A stretch of 15,967 nt of DNA from Ilumatobacteraceae bacterium (GTDB lineage Bacteria > Actinomycetota > Acidimicrobiia > Acidimicrobiales > Ilumatobacteraceae), in assembly GCA_021741795.1 (NCBI GenBank), contig JAIOXC010000019.1, positions 1 through 15,967 on the forward strand. Reading direction: 5' to 3'. Within the stretch, counting starts at the first letter, position 1, and each line of letters starts with the position of its first letter. A program made the position numbers and the translations under genes. Below, in pieces: positions 1 to 7,222 of the stretch. Below the pieces are notes generated by a model. That model saw nothing but the letters and a program-made list of their open reading frames with translations, ran no database searches and had not been told where the DNA came from.

Positions 1-832
1 ACATGGTGCAAGCGACATGGCACCAAACCCAATCTTTAAGGGACCAGGCGAGCGCACCAAATTGCGCAGCGCCGGTGGTCAGCCAACATGGACACCTGCA
101 CAAGGTCTGGCAGACGCTTACATCTCGATGGGTCAGACCGCAGAAAACGTGCGCGAAATCGAAGGCGTCACTCGTGAAGAGATGGATGCCTTTGGTGCTC
201 GCTCGCAGCAGCTTGCAGTGAAGAACCAAAACAACGGTTTCTTTGAGCGCGAAATTACTCCGCTCACATTGCCAAACGGAACGGTGATCAGCAAGGACGA
301 TGGCCCGCGCGATGGCACAACTGCCGAAGGTCTTGCAGCACTCAAGCCAGTGTTTCGTCCAGACGGACAAATCACTGCTGGTAACGCATGCCCGCTCAAC
401 GACGGTGCAGCGGCAGTCATGGTCATGAGCGACACAAAAGCAAAACAACTTGGACTCACACCACTTGCACGAATTATTTCGTCAGGTGTTTCTGGTCTCA
501 ACCCAGAGATCATGGGTCTTGGCCCAATCGAAGCCTGTCGTCAGGCACTCAAGCGTGCTGGCATGACCATCGACAACATCGACCTTGTTGAAATCAACGA
601 GGCATTTGCTGCACAAGTTATTCCGTCGGCAAAGCACCTTGGCATTTCAATGGACAAGCTCAATGTGCACGGTGGAGCGATTGCACTTGGTCACCCATTC
701 GGTATGACCGGTGCTCGCATCATGACAACCCTGATCAACGGCCTGCAGTCGACTAACAAGTCGGTTGGTATGGAGTCGATGTGTGTTGGTGGTGGCCAAG
801 GTATGGCCATGATCATCGAACGCCTCAGCTGA
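1..832 (+). CDS. Acetyl-CoA acetyltransferase (thiolase), 5'-truncated by window edge
   Basis: This is the C-terminal two-thirds of a thiolase, which condenses or cleaves acyl-CoA with CoA in fatty-acid or ketone-body type metabolism. The frame is open from base 2, so the gene begins outside the window. The N-terminal part carrying the nucleophilic Cys is missing; thiolases are usually about 390-400 residues. Visible family motifs are NEAFAAQ (about 595-615), GGAIALGHPFG with the catalytic His at 692-694, and MCVGGGQG with the proton-transfer Cys at 782-784. The last 8 bp overlap the 3' end of the convergent MFS gene. The family is clear. Whether it is biosynthetic (AtoB/PhaA-like) or degradative (FadA-like) cannot be told from this fragment. 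Confidence 0.93.
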   Translation, partial: HGASDMAPNPIFKGPGERTKLRSAGGQPTWTPAQGLADAYISMGQTAENVREIEGVTREEMDAFGARSQQLAVKNQNNGFFEREITPLTLPNGTVISKDDGPRDGTTAEGLAALKPVFRPDGQITAGNACPLNDGAAAVMVMSDTKAKQLGLTPLARIISSGVSGLNPEIMGLGPIEACRQALKRAGMTIDNIDLVEINEAFAAQVIPSAKHLGISMDKLNVHGGAIALGHPFGMTGARIMTTLINGLQSTNKSVGMESMCVGGGQGMAMIIERLS

Positions 833-2024
833 GACGAGCGAGTTTTTCTCGGCGACCAAGTCGCCACAACATCACCGCAGCCAGCACCGTTAGTGCTGCC
901 ATGAGCAGTGCAACCGCACCGAATGCAACGATGCCTCCGATGTCGCTTGCTCCACCAAAGTGTCCATAAATTGCTGGCGTTGTAAATGCAAGCAACATCG
1001 ACATCAACAAACCAGACGCACCTGCGAGGCCTTGCGCTGCAGATGCGCGACCAATTGGCGCGGCGAGTGCCACTGCCGCGGCTGATGCCGGATACATCAA
1101 TGCTTGAGCAATACCTTCGAGCACGTTGAGCGCAACAACAGGTGGAAGAGTTTGAAAAAGTCCGTATCCACCAACTGCGGGGACGACAAAAGTCATTGCG
1201 TACATGGCAACTTTTTGTGGGTCATGTTTGTCGGCCAATCTGCCGCCATACGAAGCAAAAACAATGAATGGAATGGTGTACAAACCGAACGAGATGCCGA
1301 CCATCATGTTGCCGCCACCCAAGTCGGTGAGGTAGCGATCCCACAGTGAGTCAAAGATGCCAACGGGGGCCTGAATTGCCATTGCCAGAAGTACCGCAAT
1401 GCGCACCTGCGGGTAACGCAACAGTTCGATGCTCGCTCGTTGTGATGTTTCGTTGGTTGGCAATTCGGGAAACGAGCGAAATGCAATCAGCAACAATGTG
1501 ACGAGGCTGACGCAACCGAACACCAGAAATGTTGCCGAGATGCCAATTGGGTCGAGCAACATTCCACCAAACAGCGGGCCAGCAACAAAGCCGAGCAATT
1601 CAATCCCTGCAAGCCTGCCCAAACGCTCTCCACGTCGCTCTGGGTCGACATGCGAAATGAGTGCGCGCACAGCAGGCATAACGAGACCGAATGAAGAGCC
1701 AATGACCGCGCGAGCAACAATGAATTGTGTAAGAGATGTGCTTGTTGACATCAGGATCGCACCGAGTGCACTGACCAACAGACCGAGCATGATCAGTCGT
1801 TTGGCATGCCCTCGGTCGGCGTACGGAGCGATGAACAGTTGCGCCAAAAATCCGCTCAGGAAACCGGCACCAGAAATGAATCCAAGACTTGCGGTGGCAA
1901 ACCCAAACTTGTCTTGAATGTCGCCGAGTGCAGCAAAGATCACGCTGTTGGCGGTGGCAATGCCGAACGAACATGACATCAGCAAAAAGGCATCTGCCTT
2001 GTGGTCGCGCAGGTCGAGTGTCAT
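825..2024 (-). CDS. Major facilitator superfamily (MFS) transporter
   Basis: This is a 399-residue integral membrane protein with about 12 hydrophobic segments, of the usual length for an MFS permease and probably a drug- or metabolite-efflux type. Between TM2 and TM3 there is an MFS motif A-like loop, APYADRGHAKRL, and a second related loop, GGRLADKHDPQK, sits at the start of the second half. I chose the ATG at 2024 because it overlaps the stop of the upstream hydrolase as TAATG, which suggests translational coupling. An in-frame start 45 bp further up would add a basic, non-homologous leader inside the hydrolase gene. It is the last gene of the DAHP synthase-hydrolase-MFS block. The substrate is unknown. 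Confidence 0.88.
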   Translation of the reverse strand: MTLDLRDHKADAFLLMSCSFGIATANSVIFAALGDIQDKFGFATASLGFISGAGFLSGFLAQLFIAPYADRGHAKRLIMLGLLVSALGAILMSTSTSLTQFIVARAVIGSSFGLVMPAVRALISHVDPERRGERLGRLAGIELLGFVAGPLFGGMLLDPIGISATFLVFGCVSLVTLLLIAFRSFPELPTNETSQRASIELLRYPQVRIAVLLAMAIQAPVGIFDSLWDRYLTDLGGGNMMVGISFGLYTIPFIVFASYGGRLADKHDPQKVAMYAMTFVVPAVGGYGLFQTLPPVVALNVLEGIAQALMYPASAAAVALAAPIGRASAAQGLAGASGLLMSMLLAFTTPAIYGHFGGASDIGGIVAFGAVALLMAALTVLAAVMLWRLGRREKLARLS

Positions 2025-2857
2025 TAACGACCCAGTTCGTTCAACACTGCGTCGCCGAATTTTGGCCATGCGTCAAGCGCCCATTCGCCAAATTCGCGGT
2101 TGGAAAGCGCAAAGCACGCAACGTTTGCTACGGGATCAATCCAAATAAAGGTTCCGCTACCGCCAAAATGTCCAAAGGTGGATGCGCTGTTGCGCGTTGT
2201 CATCCAGTGGGGTGACTTGGCGCCGTGGATTTCTGGGCCGAGACCCCAAGGGCACGGGTCAAACCTTCCTACGCCTGGCACCACGCCTTCAAGCTCGCCG
2301 AACTGCGGTGTCGTTGCTTCGATGTATGTAGATCGTGCAATGAGTTTCGGTGCACGCAGCTCGGCTGCAAATAATGCAAGATCAGAAATTGTTGAGTGCA
2401 CATCTGCGGCGGGGGAGCCAAGCAATTCGCTTGATGACATACCCAGCGGAGCAAACACCGACTCAAACAAATATTCGTCAAAGTTCATTTCGACATGCGT
2501 TGCAATATGTGTGGCAAGCATTTCGAAACCAGTGTTGGAATACACACGCTTGCGACCTGGGCTAATGATCGGTGCGCCATTGTCAAATCCGTAGCCACCG
2601 GCATGGCAAAGGAGATGCCGAAGTGTGCATCCCTCTTGACCAACTGTGTCGTCAAGCGAAACCGAGCCGTCTTCTACCGAGATAAGCGCGGCCCAAGCTG
2701 TAACGAGTTTGCTGACCGATGCGAGCCGAAATCTGTAATCGGTGTCGCCAGTTATGTGCAGCGTGCCAGTTTGGTCAATGACACCTACTGCGACATTGGG
2801 TGCGCCCCAGGTGTTCGTGAGCGCAAATGATTGCGTCAGTGTTGTGCCCATAGGCAC
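2024..2857 (-). CDS. Serine hydrolase, class C beta-lactamase / EstB-like family
   Basis: This is a 277-residue member of the penicillin-binding-protein-like serine hydrolases, which cleave beta-lactams, peptides or small esters through an acyl-Ser intermediate. Three active-site motifs are in order: SVSK (Ser47, Lys50), YSN (Tyr106) and HFG (His230), the last in the place of the KTG box. The His there favours an esterase or peptidase of the EstB/AmpH kind over a true resistance enzyme. It is compact compared with AmpC (about 360-380) and shows no signal peptide, so it is probably cytoplasmic. The GTG start overlaps the DAHP synthase stop as TAGTG; an ATG two codons in is an equal alternative. 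The substrate is unknown. Confidence 0.87.
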   Translation of the reverse strand: MPMGTTLTQSFALTNTWGAPNVAVGVIDQTGTLHITGDTDYRFRLASVSKLVTAWAALISVEDGSVSLDDTVGQEGCTLRHLLCHAGGYGFDNGAPIISPGRKRVYSNTGFEMLATHIATHVEMNFDEYLFESVFAPLGMSSSELLGSPAADVHSTISDLALFAAELRAPKLIARSTYIEATTPQFGELEGVVPGVGRFDPCPWGLGPEIHGAKSPHWMTTRNSASTFGHFGGSGTFIWIDPVANVACFALSNREFGEWALDAWPKFGDAVLNELGR

Positions 2858-4206
2858 TAATTCTTGTCGCGAATCAGTTCTGCAACGCGGAATGCAAGGT
2901 CAAGCGATTGACGAGCGTTTAGGCGTGGGTCGCACACGGTTTCGTAGCGAGTATCGAGATCATCATTGCTCACTGCCTCTGCACCACCAAGACATTCGGT
3001 GACGTTGTCGCCGGTGAGTTCGATATGAATGCCGCCTGGCCATGTGTCTTCTGCACGATGCGCTAGAACGAAGCCAGTGATTTCACGAATGATGTCGTCG
3101 AAGTGGCGGGTCTTGCGGCCATTTGGTGCGGTGAATGTGTTGGCGTGCATTGGGTCGCATGCCCACACAACTGGGTGCCCGGTGTCGCGCACTGCGCGAA
3201 GTAGGGGACGCAATGCTTCTTCAACGTTGTCTGCACCCATGCGAGTGATCAACGTGAGTCTGCCTGGGATGCGCGATGGGTTGAGTGTTTCGCACAGGTT
3301 GAGCACAAAATCGACACTTGTGTCTTTGCCAATTTTGCAACCGATTGGGTTACCTACGCCGCGAAGAAACTCGATGTGCGCTCCGTCGAGTTGGCGTGTG
3401 CGTTCGCCGATCCACAGCATGTGTGCACTGCAGTCATACCATCCGCCAGTCAATGAATCTTGACGGGTAAGTGCTTCTTCATAGCCCAAAATGAGTGCTT
3501 CGTGACTGGTGTAGACGTCGACTTGATGTAATGCACTGTGAGTCTCGGTGTCGACACCGCATGCTCGCATAAATGCGAGCGCGCGCTCGATCTCTGCAGC
3601 CACTTGCTCGTAGCGCTGGCCTTCGGCACTTGTGGCCACAAATTCTTGGTTCCATGCGTGCACTCGGTTGAGATCTGCAAAGCCACCCTTGGTGAAGGCG
3701 CGCAACAAGTTGAGCGTGCTCGCCGACTGGTGGTAGGCCTGCACTAAGCGTTCTGGGTTTGGTCGTCGGGCATCTTCATGGGCCGCAGGGTCGTTGACCA
3801 TGTGTCCGCGAAACACTGGCAACTCAACGCTGCCAATTTTTTCGGTGTTGGCCGAACGTGGTTTTGCAAATTGGCCAGCGATGCGACCAACTTTGACAAC
3901 AGGAACACCCATCGAATAGGTGAGCATGACAGCCATCTGCAAAATAACGCGAAGCTTTTCGCGAATGTTTACTGCAGTGAACTCTTCAAAACTTTCAGCA
4001 CAGTCACCGGCTTGCAAGAGAAATGCGTTGCCGCTCGCAACTTGTCCCAATGCTGCTTGCAACGAGCGCGCTTCACCCGCAAAAACGAGTGGGGGAAACG
4101 TGGCAATCTGTTTGAGTGCGCGCTCGAGTTCGCCTGTGTCAGGCCATTGTGGCTGTTGCACAGCAGGCATGCTCTGCCAAGATGAAGGTGTCCAGTTGCG
4201 TGTCAT
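2857..4206 (-). CDS. aroG: Class II 3-deoxy-D-arabino-heptulosonate 7-phosphate (DAHP) synthase
   Basis: This enzyme catalyses the first step of the shikimate pathway, joining phosphoenolpyruvate and erythrose 4-phosphate (EC 2.5.1.54). The 449 residues match the class II (plant, mycobacterial, Streptomyces) form from end to end. Key stretches are QAGDCAESF with metal ligand Cys69, VGRIAGQFAKPRS (106-118), WACDPMHANT with His354, GIHIELTGDNVTE with Glu396, and a C-terminal Asp at 426 (VCDP). Spacing of the last three ligands matches the Mycobacterium tuberculosis enzyme. The ATG is 52 bp downstream of the sigma-factor stop. The stop is shared with the next gene (TAGTG). Symbols vary for class II enzymes (aroF, aroG or aroH); aroG follows mycobacterial use. 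Confidence 0.96.
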   Translation of the reverse strand: MTRNWTPSSWQSMPAVQQPQWPDTGELERALKQIATFPPLVFAGEARSLQAALGQVASGNAFLLQAGDCAESFEEFTAVNIREKLRVILQMAVMLTYSMGVPVVKVGRIAGQFAKPRSANTEKIGSVELPVFRGHMVNDPAAHEDARRPNPERLVQAYHQSASTLNLLRAFTKGGFADLNRVHAWNQEFVATSAEGQRYEQVAAEIERALAFMRACGVDTETHSALHQVDVYTSHEALILGYEEALTRQDSLTGGWYDCSAHMLWIGERTRQLDGAHIEFLRGVGNPIGCKIGKDTSVDFVLNLCETLNPSRIPGRLTLITRMGADNVEEALRPLLRAVRDTGHPVVWACDPMHANTFTAPNGRKTRHFDDIIREITGFVLAHRAEDTWPGGIHIELTGDNVTECLGGAEAVSNDDLDTRYETVCDPRLNARQSLDLAFRVAELIRDKN

Positions 4207-4244
4207 AGGGCTCAGTACTTTCAGTGTACGAACCTGTCGTGTTG

Positions 4245-4260
4245 AAACCCAGCGGGTTTT
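4245..4260 (-). terminator. Short hairpin overlapping the sigma-factor stop; weak terminator candidate
   Basis: Reading the minus strand just after the sigma-factor stop, AAACCC-GCT-GGGTTT forms a perfect 6-bp stem with a 3-nt loop. Half of the stem is A/T and no strong U-tract follows (CAACACG), so it is a poor intrinsic terminator. It could attenuate read-through into the DAHP synthase gene 38 bp on, or be chance. Confidence 0.3.
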
Positions 4261-5086
4261 AGACGGTCAGGAAATCGCCAGAATCTTCGCGCAATGAGTC
4301 AACTGCACGGCTCACAAGTCGGCGCGCGGCTTCGGCAGTAACGCCGAGTTCTTCGCCAACCTGACGGAAGCTCTTGCGCTCGCCGTCGTGCATGCCAAAG
4401 CGTGCTTCGACTGCGTAACGGGCGCGCTCGTCAAGTGTGTTGAGCAAATTGTCAAGCAGATCGGTGTCAACCATCGACATCACTGCCTCTTCTGGGCTGA
4501 TGTCATCGTTTGGCACCAAGTCGCCAAGAGTTGCGTCGCCGTCGTCACCGATGGTCTTGTCGAGCGAGACCGGGGTGGTGAGGCGGTGCAATTCGGCGTT
4601 CATTGCGTCGAGACCTTCTGCATCGCCTGAGCCCTGACGAAGTGCTGCACGCAATGTTGCTGAGCGATCACCGGGAATACGGATGAGGCTGGCCTTCTGG
4701 TCGAGCGCGCGGCCAATGGCCTGACGAATCCAGAATGTTGCGTATGTCGAGAACTTGAAACCACGGCGCCAGTCAAACTTGTCGACGGCGTGCTCGAGGC
4801 CCAAGTTGCCCTCTTGGATCAAGTCCAACAAGTCCATGCCCTGTGGCAATGGATAACGACGGGCAATCGAGACGACTAGTCGGAGGTTTGAGCGAATGAA
4901 GTGATCTTTGGCCTTGGCTGCGCCACGAAGGTCGGCGCGCAATGCTGCACTGCGCTCGCCCTTTTTCATCGCTGCAGCCGCATCGCGACCCTTTTCGATG
5001 GCTTTGGACAGGTTGCGCTCGTCCTCAGCATTGAGGAGGGCGACTTTGCCGATTTCGTTGAGATAGAGACCGATTGCGTCAGACAT
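4259..5086 (-). CDS. Sigma-70 family RNA polymerase sigma factor with divergent regions 3 and 4.2
   Basis: This is a 275-residue RpoD-like sigma factor that would direct core RNA polymerase to promoters. Region 1.2 (about residues 3-33, DAIGLYLNEIGKVALL) and region 2 (62-138) are well conserved, including LLDLIQEGNLGL, FKFSTYATFWIRQAIGRA (the -10 reading helix) and IRIP. After IRIP the HMVE-type region 3.0 helix that reads extended -10 elements is absent, and region 3 is short. Region 4 (about 210-266) ends in GVTAEAARRLVSRAVDSLR, where the usual RERIRQ is AEAARR. It lacks region 1.1 and the long N-terminus of actinobacterial housekeeping sigmas, so it is more likely a group 2-type alternative sigma. 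The ATG has no Shine-Dalgarno, and the leader is C-rich. Confidence 0.9.
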   Translation of the reverse strand: MSDAIGLYLNEIGKVALLNAEDERNLSKAIEKGRDAAAAMKKGERSAALRADLRGAAKAKDHFIRSNLRLVVSIARRYPLPQGMDLLDLIQEGNLGLEHAVDKFDWRRGFKFSTYATFWIRQAIGRALDQKASLIRIPGDRSATLRAALRQGSGDAEGLDAMNAELHRLTTPVSLDKTIGDDGDATLGDLVPNDDISPEEAVMSMVDTDLLDNLLNTLDERARYAVEARFGMHDGERKSFRQVGEELGVTAEAARRLVSRAVDSLREDSGDFLTV

Positions 5087-5181
5087 GGTGGGGGGACCGT
5101 TTCGAGTGTGTGGGGGGTTTATGGGGGGATTAACTACATTAGTTCATCGGCAGGTTTTGCGCTAGGGGTAAATAGATATTT

Positions 5182-5197
5182 CTTTAAATTCTTAAAG
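5182..5197. repeat. AT-rich inverted repeat (6-bp arms, 4-nt loop)
   Basis: CTTTAA and TTAAAG flank ATTC in the sigma/nadD intergenic region. It is symmetric and could be an operator half-site pair. Arms this short and AT-rich are not rare by chance, and no regulator gene is adjacent. Confidence 0.3.
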
Positions 5198-5290
5198 CCT
5201 TATGTTTATTGGTGAAGAGTCATATTGCTCACGCACAAACCAGGCATCCGTGTGGCAAAACTGCAGGGCCGAGGTAGAAGCAGATCTTTC

Positions 5291-5296
5291 TAGACT
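5291..5296 (+). promoter_or_regulatory. Probable -10 element (TAGACT) of a leaderless nadD promoter
   Basis: TAGACT fits the actinobacterial TANNNT -10 consensus and ends 7 nt before the in-frame GTG at 5304, so transcription would start at or next to the start codon. No Shine-Dalgarno precedes that GTG, and there is no clear -35. The same 7-nt spacing recurs at both starts of the 12588-12606 divergent region. Confidence 0.55.
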
Positions 5297-5303
5297 GACA
5301 GGC

Positions 5304-5918
5304 GTGTCACAACCCAAACATCAGCGAATTGGATTGTTTGGTGGCACCTTCGACCCGCCTCACGTGGGTCACTTAGTGACGGCAATCAATGTGCGCCATG
5401 CCCTGAATCTGGATGTGGTGATCTTGATGGTCTCCCATGACCCGTGGCAAAAGTCTGGTGTGCGCGATGTTTCGCCGGCCGCAGACCGGTTTGCGTTGGT
5501 GGAAGCCGCAGTGCGCAATGTTGATGGACTCGTTGCTGGGCGAGACGAGATCGATCGCGGTGGACCAAGCTTCACTGCCGACACCCTGCAAGGTCTTGCA
5601 AACAGGTATCCAGGCGCGCAACTGTTCACCATTGTTGGTGATGATGCGGCTGCAGGTTTGCCAAGTTGGGAGCGTGTTGATCATGTTGTCGCGCAATCGC
5701 AATTGGTTGTTGTTGATCGACCAGGAGTGAGTGTTGAGTTGCCAAAACATTTTGAGTGGCTTCGAGTTGGGTCTCCGCGACTTGAAGTGAGCAGCACCGA
5801 CTTGCGTTCACGGTTTGCCGACGGTCGTCCAACCGATTATCTCGTGACAACTGCAGTACTCAACGAGATTCAGATTCGTGGCATGTATGGATCGGGTGAG
5901 AGAATTAGTCATTCATGA
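5304..5918 (+). CDS. nadD: Nicotinate-nucleotide adenylyltransferase NadD
   Basis: This enzyme transfers AMP from ATP to nicotinate mononucleotide to give deamido-NAD, the last but one step of NAD synthesis. The HIGH-type nucleotidyltransferase signature GGTFDPPHVGH lies at the N-terminus, and the C-terminal SSTDLRSRFADGRPTDYLV contains the second nucleotide-binding motif (SSTxxR). I chose GTG 5304 (204 residues, normal for NadD) because it puts the signature about 10 residues in and follows a leaderless-type -10. An ATG at 5202 would add 34 unrelated residues. The stop overlaps the next start as ATGA. In other actinobacteria nadD also heads a cluster with a LytR-type gene and rsfS. Confidence 0.93.
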   Translation: MSQPKHQRIGLFGGTFDPPHVGHLVTAINVRHALNLDVVILMVSHDPWQKSGVRDVSPAADRFALVEAAVRNVDGLVAGRDEIDRGGPSFTADTLQGLANRYPGAQLFTIVGDDAAAGLPSWERVDHVVAQSQLVVVDRPGVSVELPKHFEWLRVGSPRLEVSSTDLRSRFADGRPTDYLVTTAVLNEIQIRGMYGSGERISHS

Positions 5919-7222
5919 CCGCAATAGCTTCAAGGCAACGCAACAGGATGCTCGCGGCGCTCACATGTGGAATTGCTTCGGCATGTTTATTACCAATTGG
6001 TGGCGTGATTGCTGCGCGCTCGTTGTTGAATTCGTCAGGTGGTCAAAGGGTTGACGACAGTGGAGCATTGCTGATTCCTGCAACGCCTGCCGCATTGCTT
6101 GCCACTGTCAACGACATCAATCAAGTCACATCGCTCACCGCATTTGTGCTTGCGCCAAGCGGCATTGGTGGCACCATCATTTCGCTTCCCGTTGGTACTC
6201 GAGCAGAAACTATTGGTGGTCAGGCGCCGCATCGCATCGCTGACACATTTGCTGAGGCGGGTGTGGAAGCCATGCTGCTCGAAACAGAGGGCGCACTCGA
6301 CGTGACGTTCAGTGTTGTTGGGGCTGTTGGACGTAGTGACTTGGCAGGAGTGCTCAATGTATTGCCGCCGATACCTGTCACATTTGAGACACCAGTTGTC
6401 AACACCGCAATGGTGATGCCTGATCCAACAACTACAACAACGATTAAGTCGCGCAGTTCTCAATCAACTGAAACAACTCTTCCACCACAACCAACTGCAG
6501 TTGACTCCGAAATGTTCCCTGCAGGAGAGCAGACGTTGACCGGTGATCAAGCGGCATTAGTGCTGTACACGCAAAAAGCTGGCGAGCCAGAATTCGATCG
6601 ACTTGCTCACATCAAAGCAATGTGGAACGGAGTTGCTACAGCGGTTGGCACCGGGCTTGCGCCTGAAGTTGCACAATTTGATCCTGGGCTCGTAGGCACA
6701 GAATCGCCCAAAGATATCGGAGCATTTATACGCAGGGTGCTTGGCGGCCCGATCCAGGTCTGGCAGTTGAGTGCACAGCCTCTCGTGGGTGCGGACAACC
6801 CATTGGGGATTGACATTTACGCGCTCGACCGCTTTGAGGTGTTGATGATTATGGCCAGTGTGGCGCCAAGCAGTTTGTCAATTGCCAATGACACACTTGC
6901 GGTGCAGGTGGATAATCCATTCAACGATGCAAACATCACTCGCGCAATCGTCGAACGGTTGAGTTATCTCAATGTGACTGTGGCATTGATCAGGAATTTG
7001 ACGATTAGTCCACAGCAAAAAACTGAGATCAAAACCTCAACCGTGATTACAGATGAGTTGAAAAAAATAGGTCTTGATGGTGTTATTGGACCTATCTCGT
7101 ACGGGAAGTGGAAAGACCCTGTGCAGGGAATTGGTGCACAGATAATCCTCGGCCAAGATTTCATTGATTTCTTGGCATCAGCGCCGGCATTGCCACCAAC
7201 GACCGTGGCCACTGATGGCTGA
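5915..7222 (+). CDS. LytR-CpsA-Psr (LCP)-like membrane protein with degenerate active site and LytR_C-like tail
   Basis: This is a 435-residue protein between nadD and rsfS, where other actinobacteria carry a LytR/LCP gene; LCP enzymes attach glycopolymers to peptidoglycan. One N-terminal membrane segment (about 12-36) is followed by an extracytoplasmic LCP-like part (about 70-160), a Thr/Ser/Pro-rich linker (170-195), the rest of the LCP fold (200-245, FPAGEQTLTGDQAALVLY) and a C-terminal LytR_C-like domain (about 330-420, ending IILGQDF). By my alignment the essential LCP residues are gone: SIPRD-type is SLPVG, and the RxR/DxxRxxRQ region reads TQKAGEPEFDRLAHIK. It overlaps nadD by 4 bp and rsfS by 8 bp. 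Family assignment is by motif and position. It may be a structural or regulatory pseudo-enzyme. Confidence 0.72.
   Translation: MTAIASRQRNRMLAALTCGIASACLLPIGGVIAARSLLNSSGGQRVDDSGALLIPATPAALLATVNDINQVTSLTAFVLAPSGIGGTIISLPVGTRAETIGGQAPHRIADTFAEAGVEAMLLETEGALDVTFSVVGAVGRSDLAGVLNVLPPIPVTFETPVVNTAMVMPDPTTTTTIKSRSSQSTETTLPPQPTAVDSEMFPAGEQTLTGDQAALVLYTQKAGEPEFDRLAHIKAMWNGVATAVGTGLAPEVAQFDPGLVGTESPKDIGAFIRRVLGGPIQVWQLSAQPLVGADNPLGIDIYALDRFEVLMIMASVAPSSLSIANDTLAVQVDNPFNDANITRAIVERLSYLNVTVALIRNLTISPQQKTEIKTSTVITDELKKIGLDGVIGPISYGKWKDPVQGIGAQIILGQDFIDFLASAPALPPTTVATDG

Larger units (their letters stand above)
5087..5303. other. Divergent intergenic region with three G6 tracts and an AT-rich inverted repeat
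   Basis: This is the largest gene-free stretch of the window (217 bp), separating the minus-strand sigma gene from nadD. Near the sigma start it has three G6 runs on the + strand (5090-5095, 5112-5117, 5123-5128), so the sigma leader is C-rich. Further on is an AT-rich part (5168-5210) with a perfect inverted repeat, CTTTAA-ATTC-TTAAAG, at 5182-5197. A frame open to nadD starts at an ATG at 5202, but that 34-residue extension precedes the family's normal N-terminus and I do not count it as coding. Confidence 0.6.

Noticed and set aside
1429..1917. Long + strand open frame opposite the MFS gene (162 codons), and similar ones at 2100-2594 and 3029-3463
   Set aside because: They are shadow frames opposite confidently assigned genes, with low-complexity composition and no recognisable domains.
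4204..4228. TACACT (minus strand, 4228-4223) as a -10 element for DAHP synthase
   Set aside because: It fits TANNNT but lies 16 nt from the ATG with no matching -35, so it cannot be separated from chance.
5202..5303. ATG 5202 as the nadD start
   Set aside because: It adds 34 residues before the GGTFDPPHVGH signature, which is normally about 10 residues from the N-terminus. The sequence is not conserved-looking, and a better GTG with a -10 element is present.
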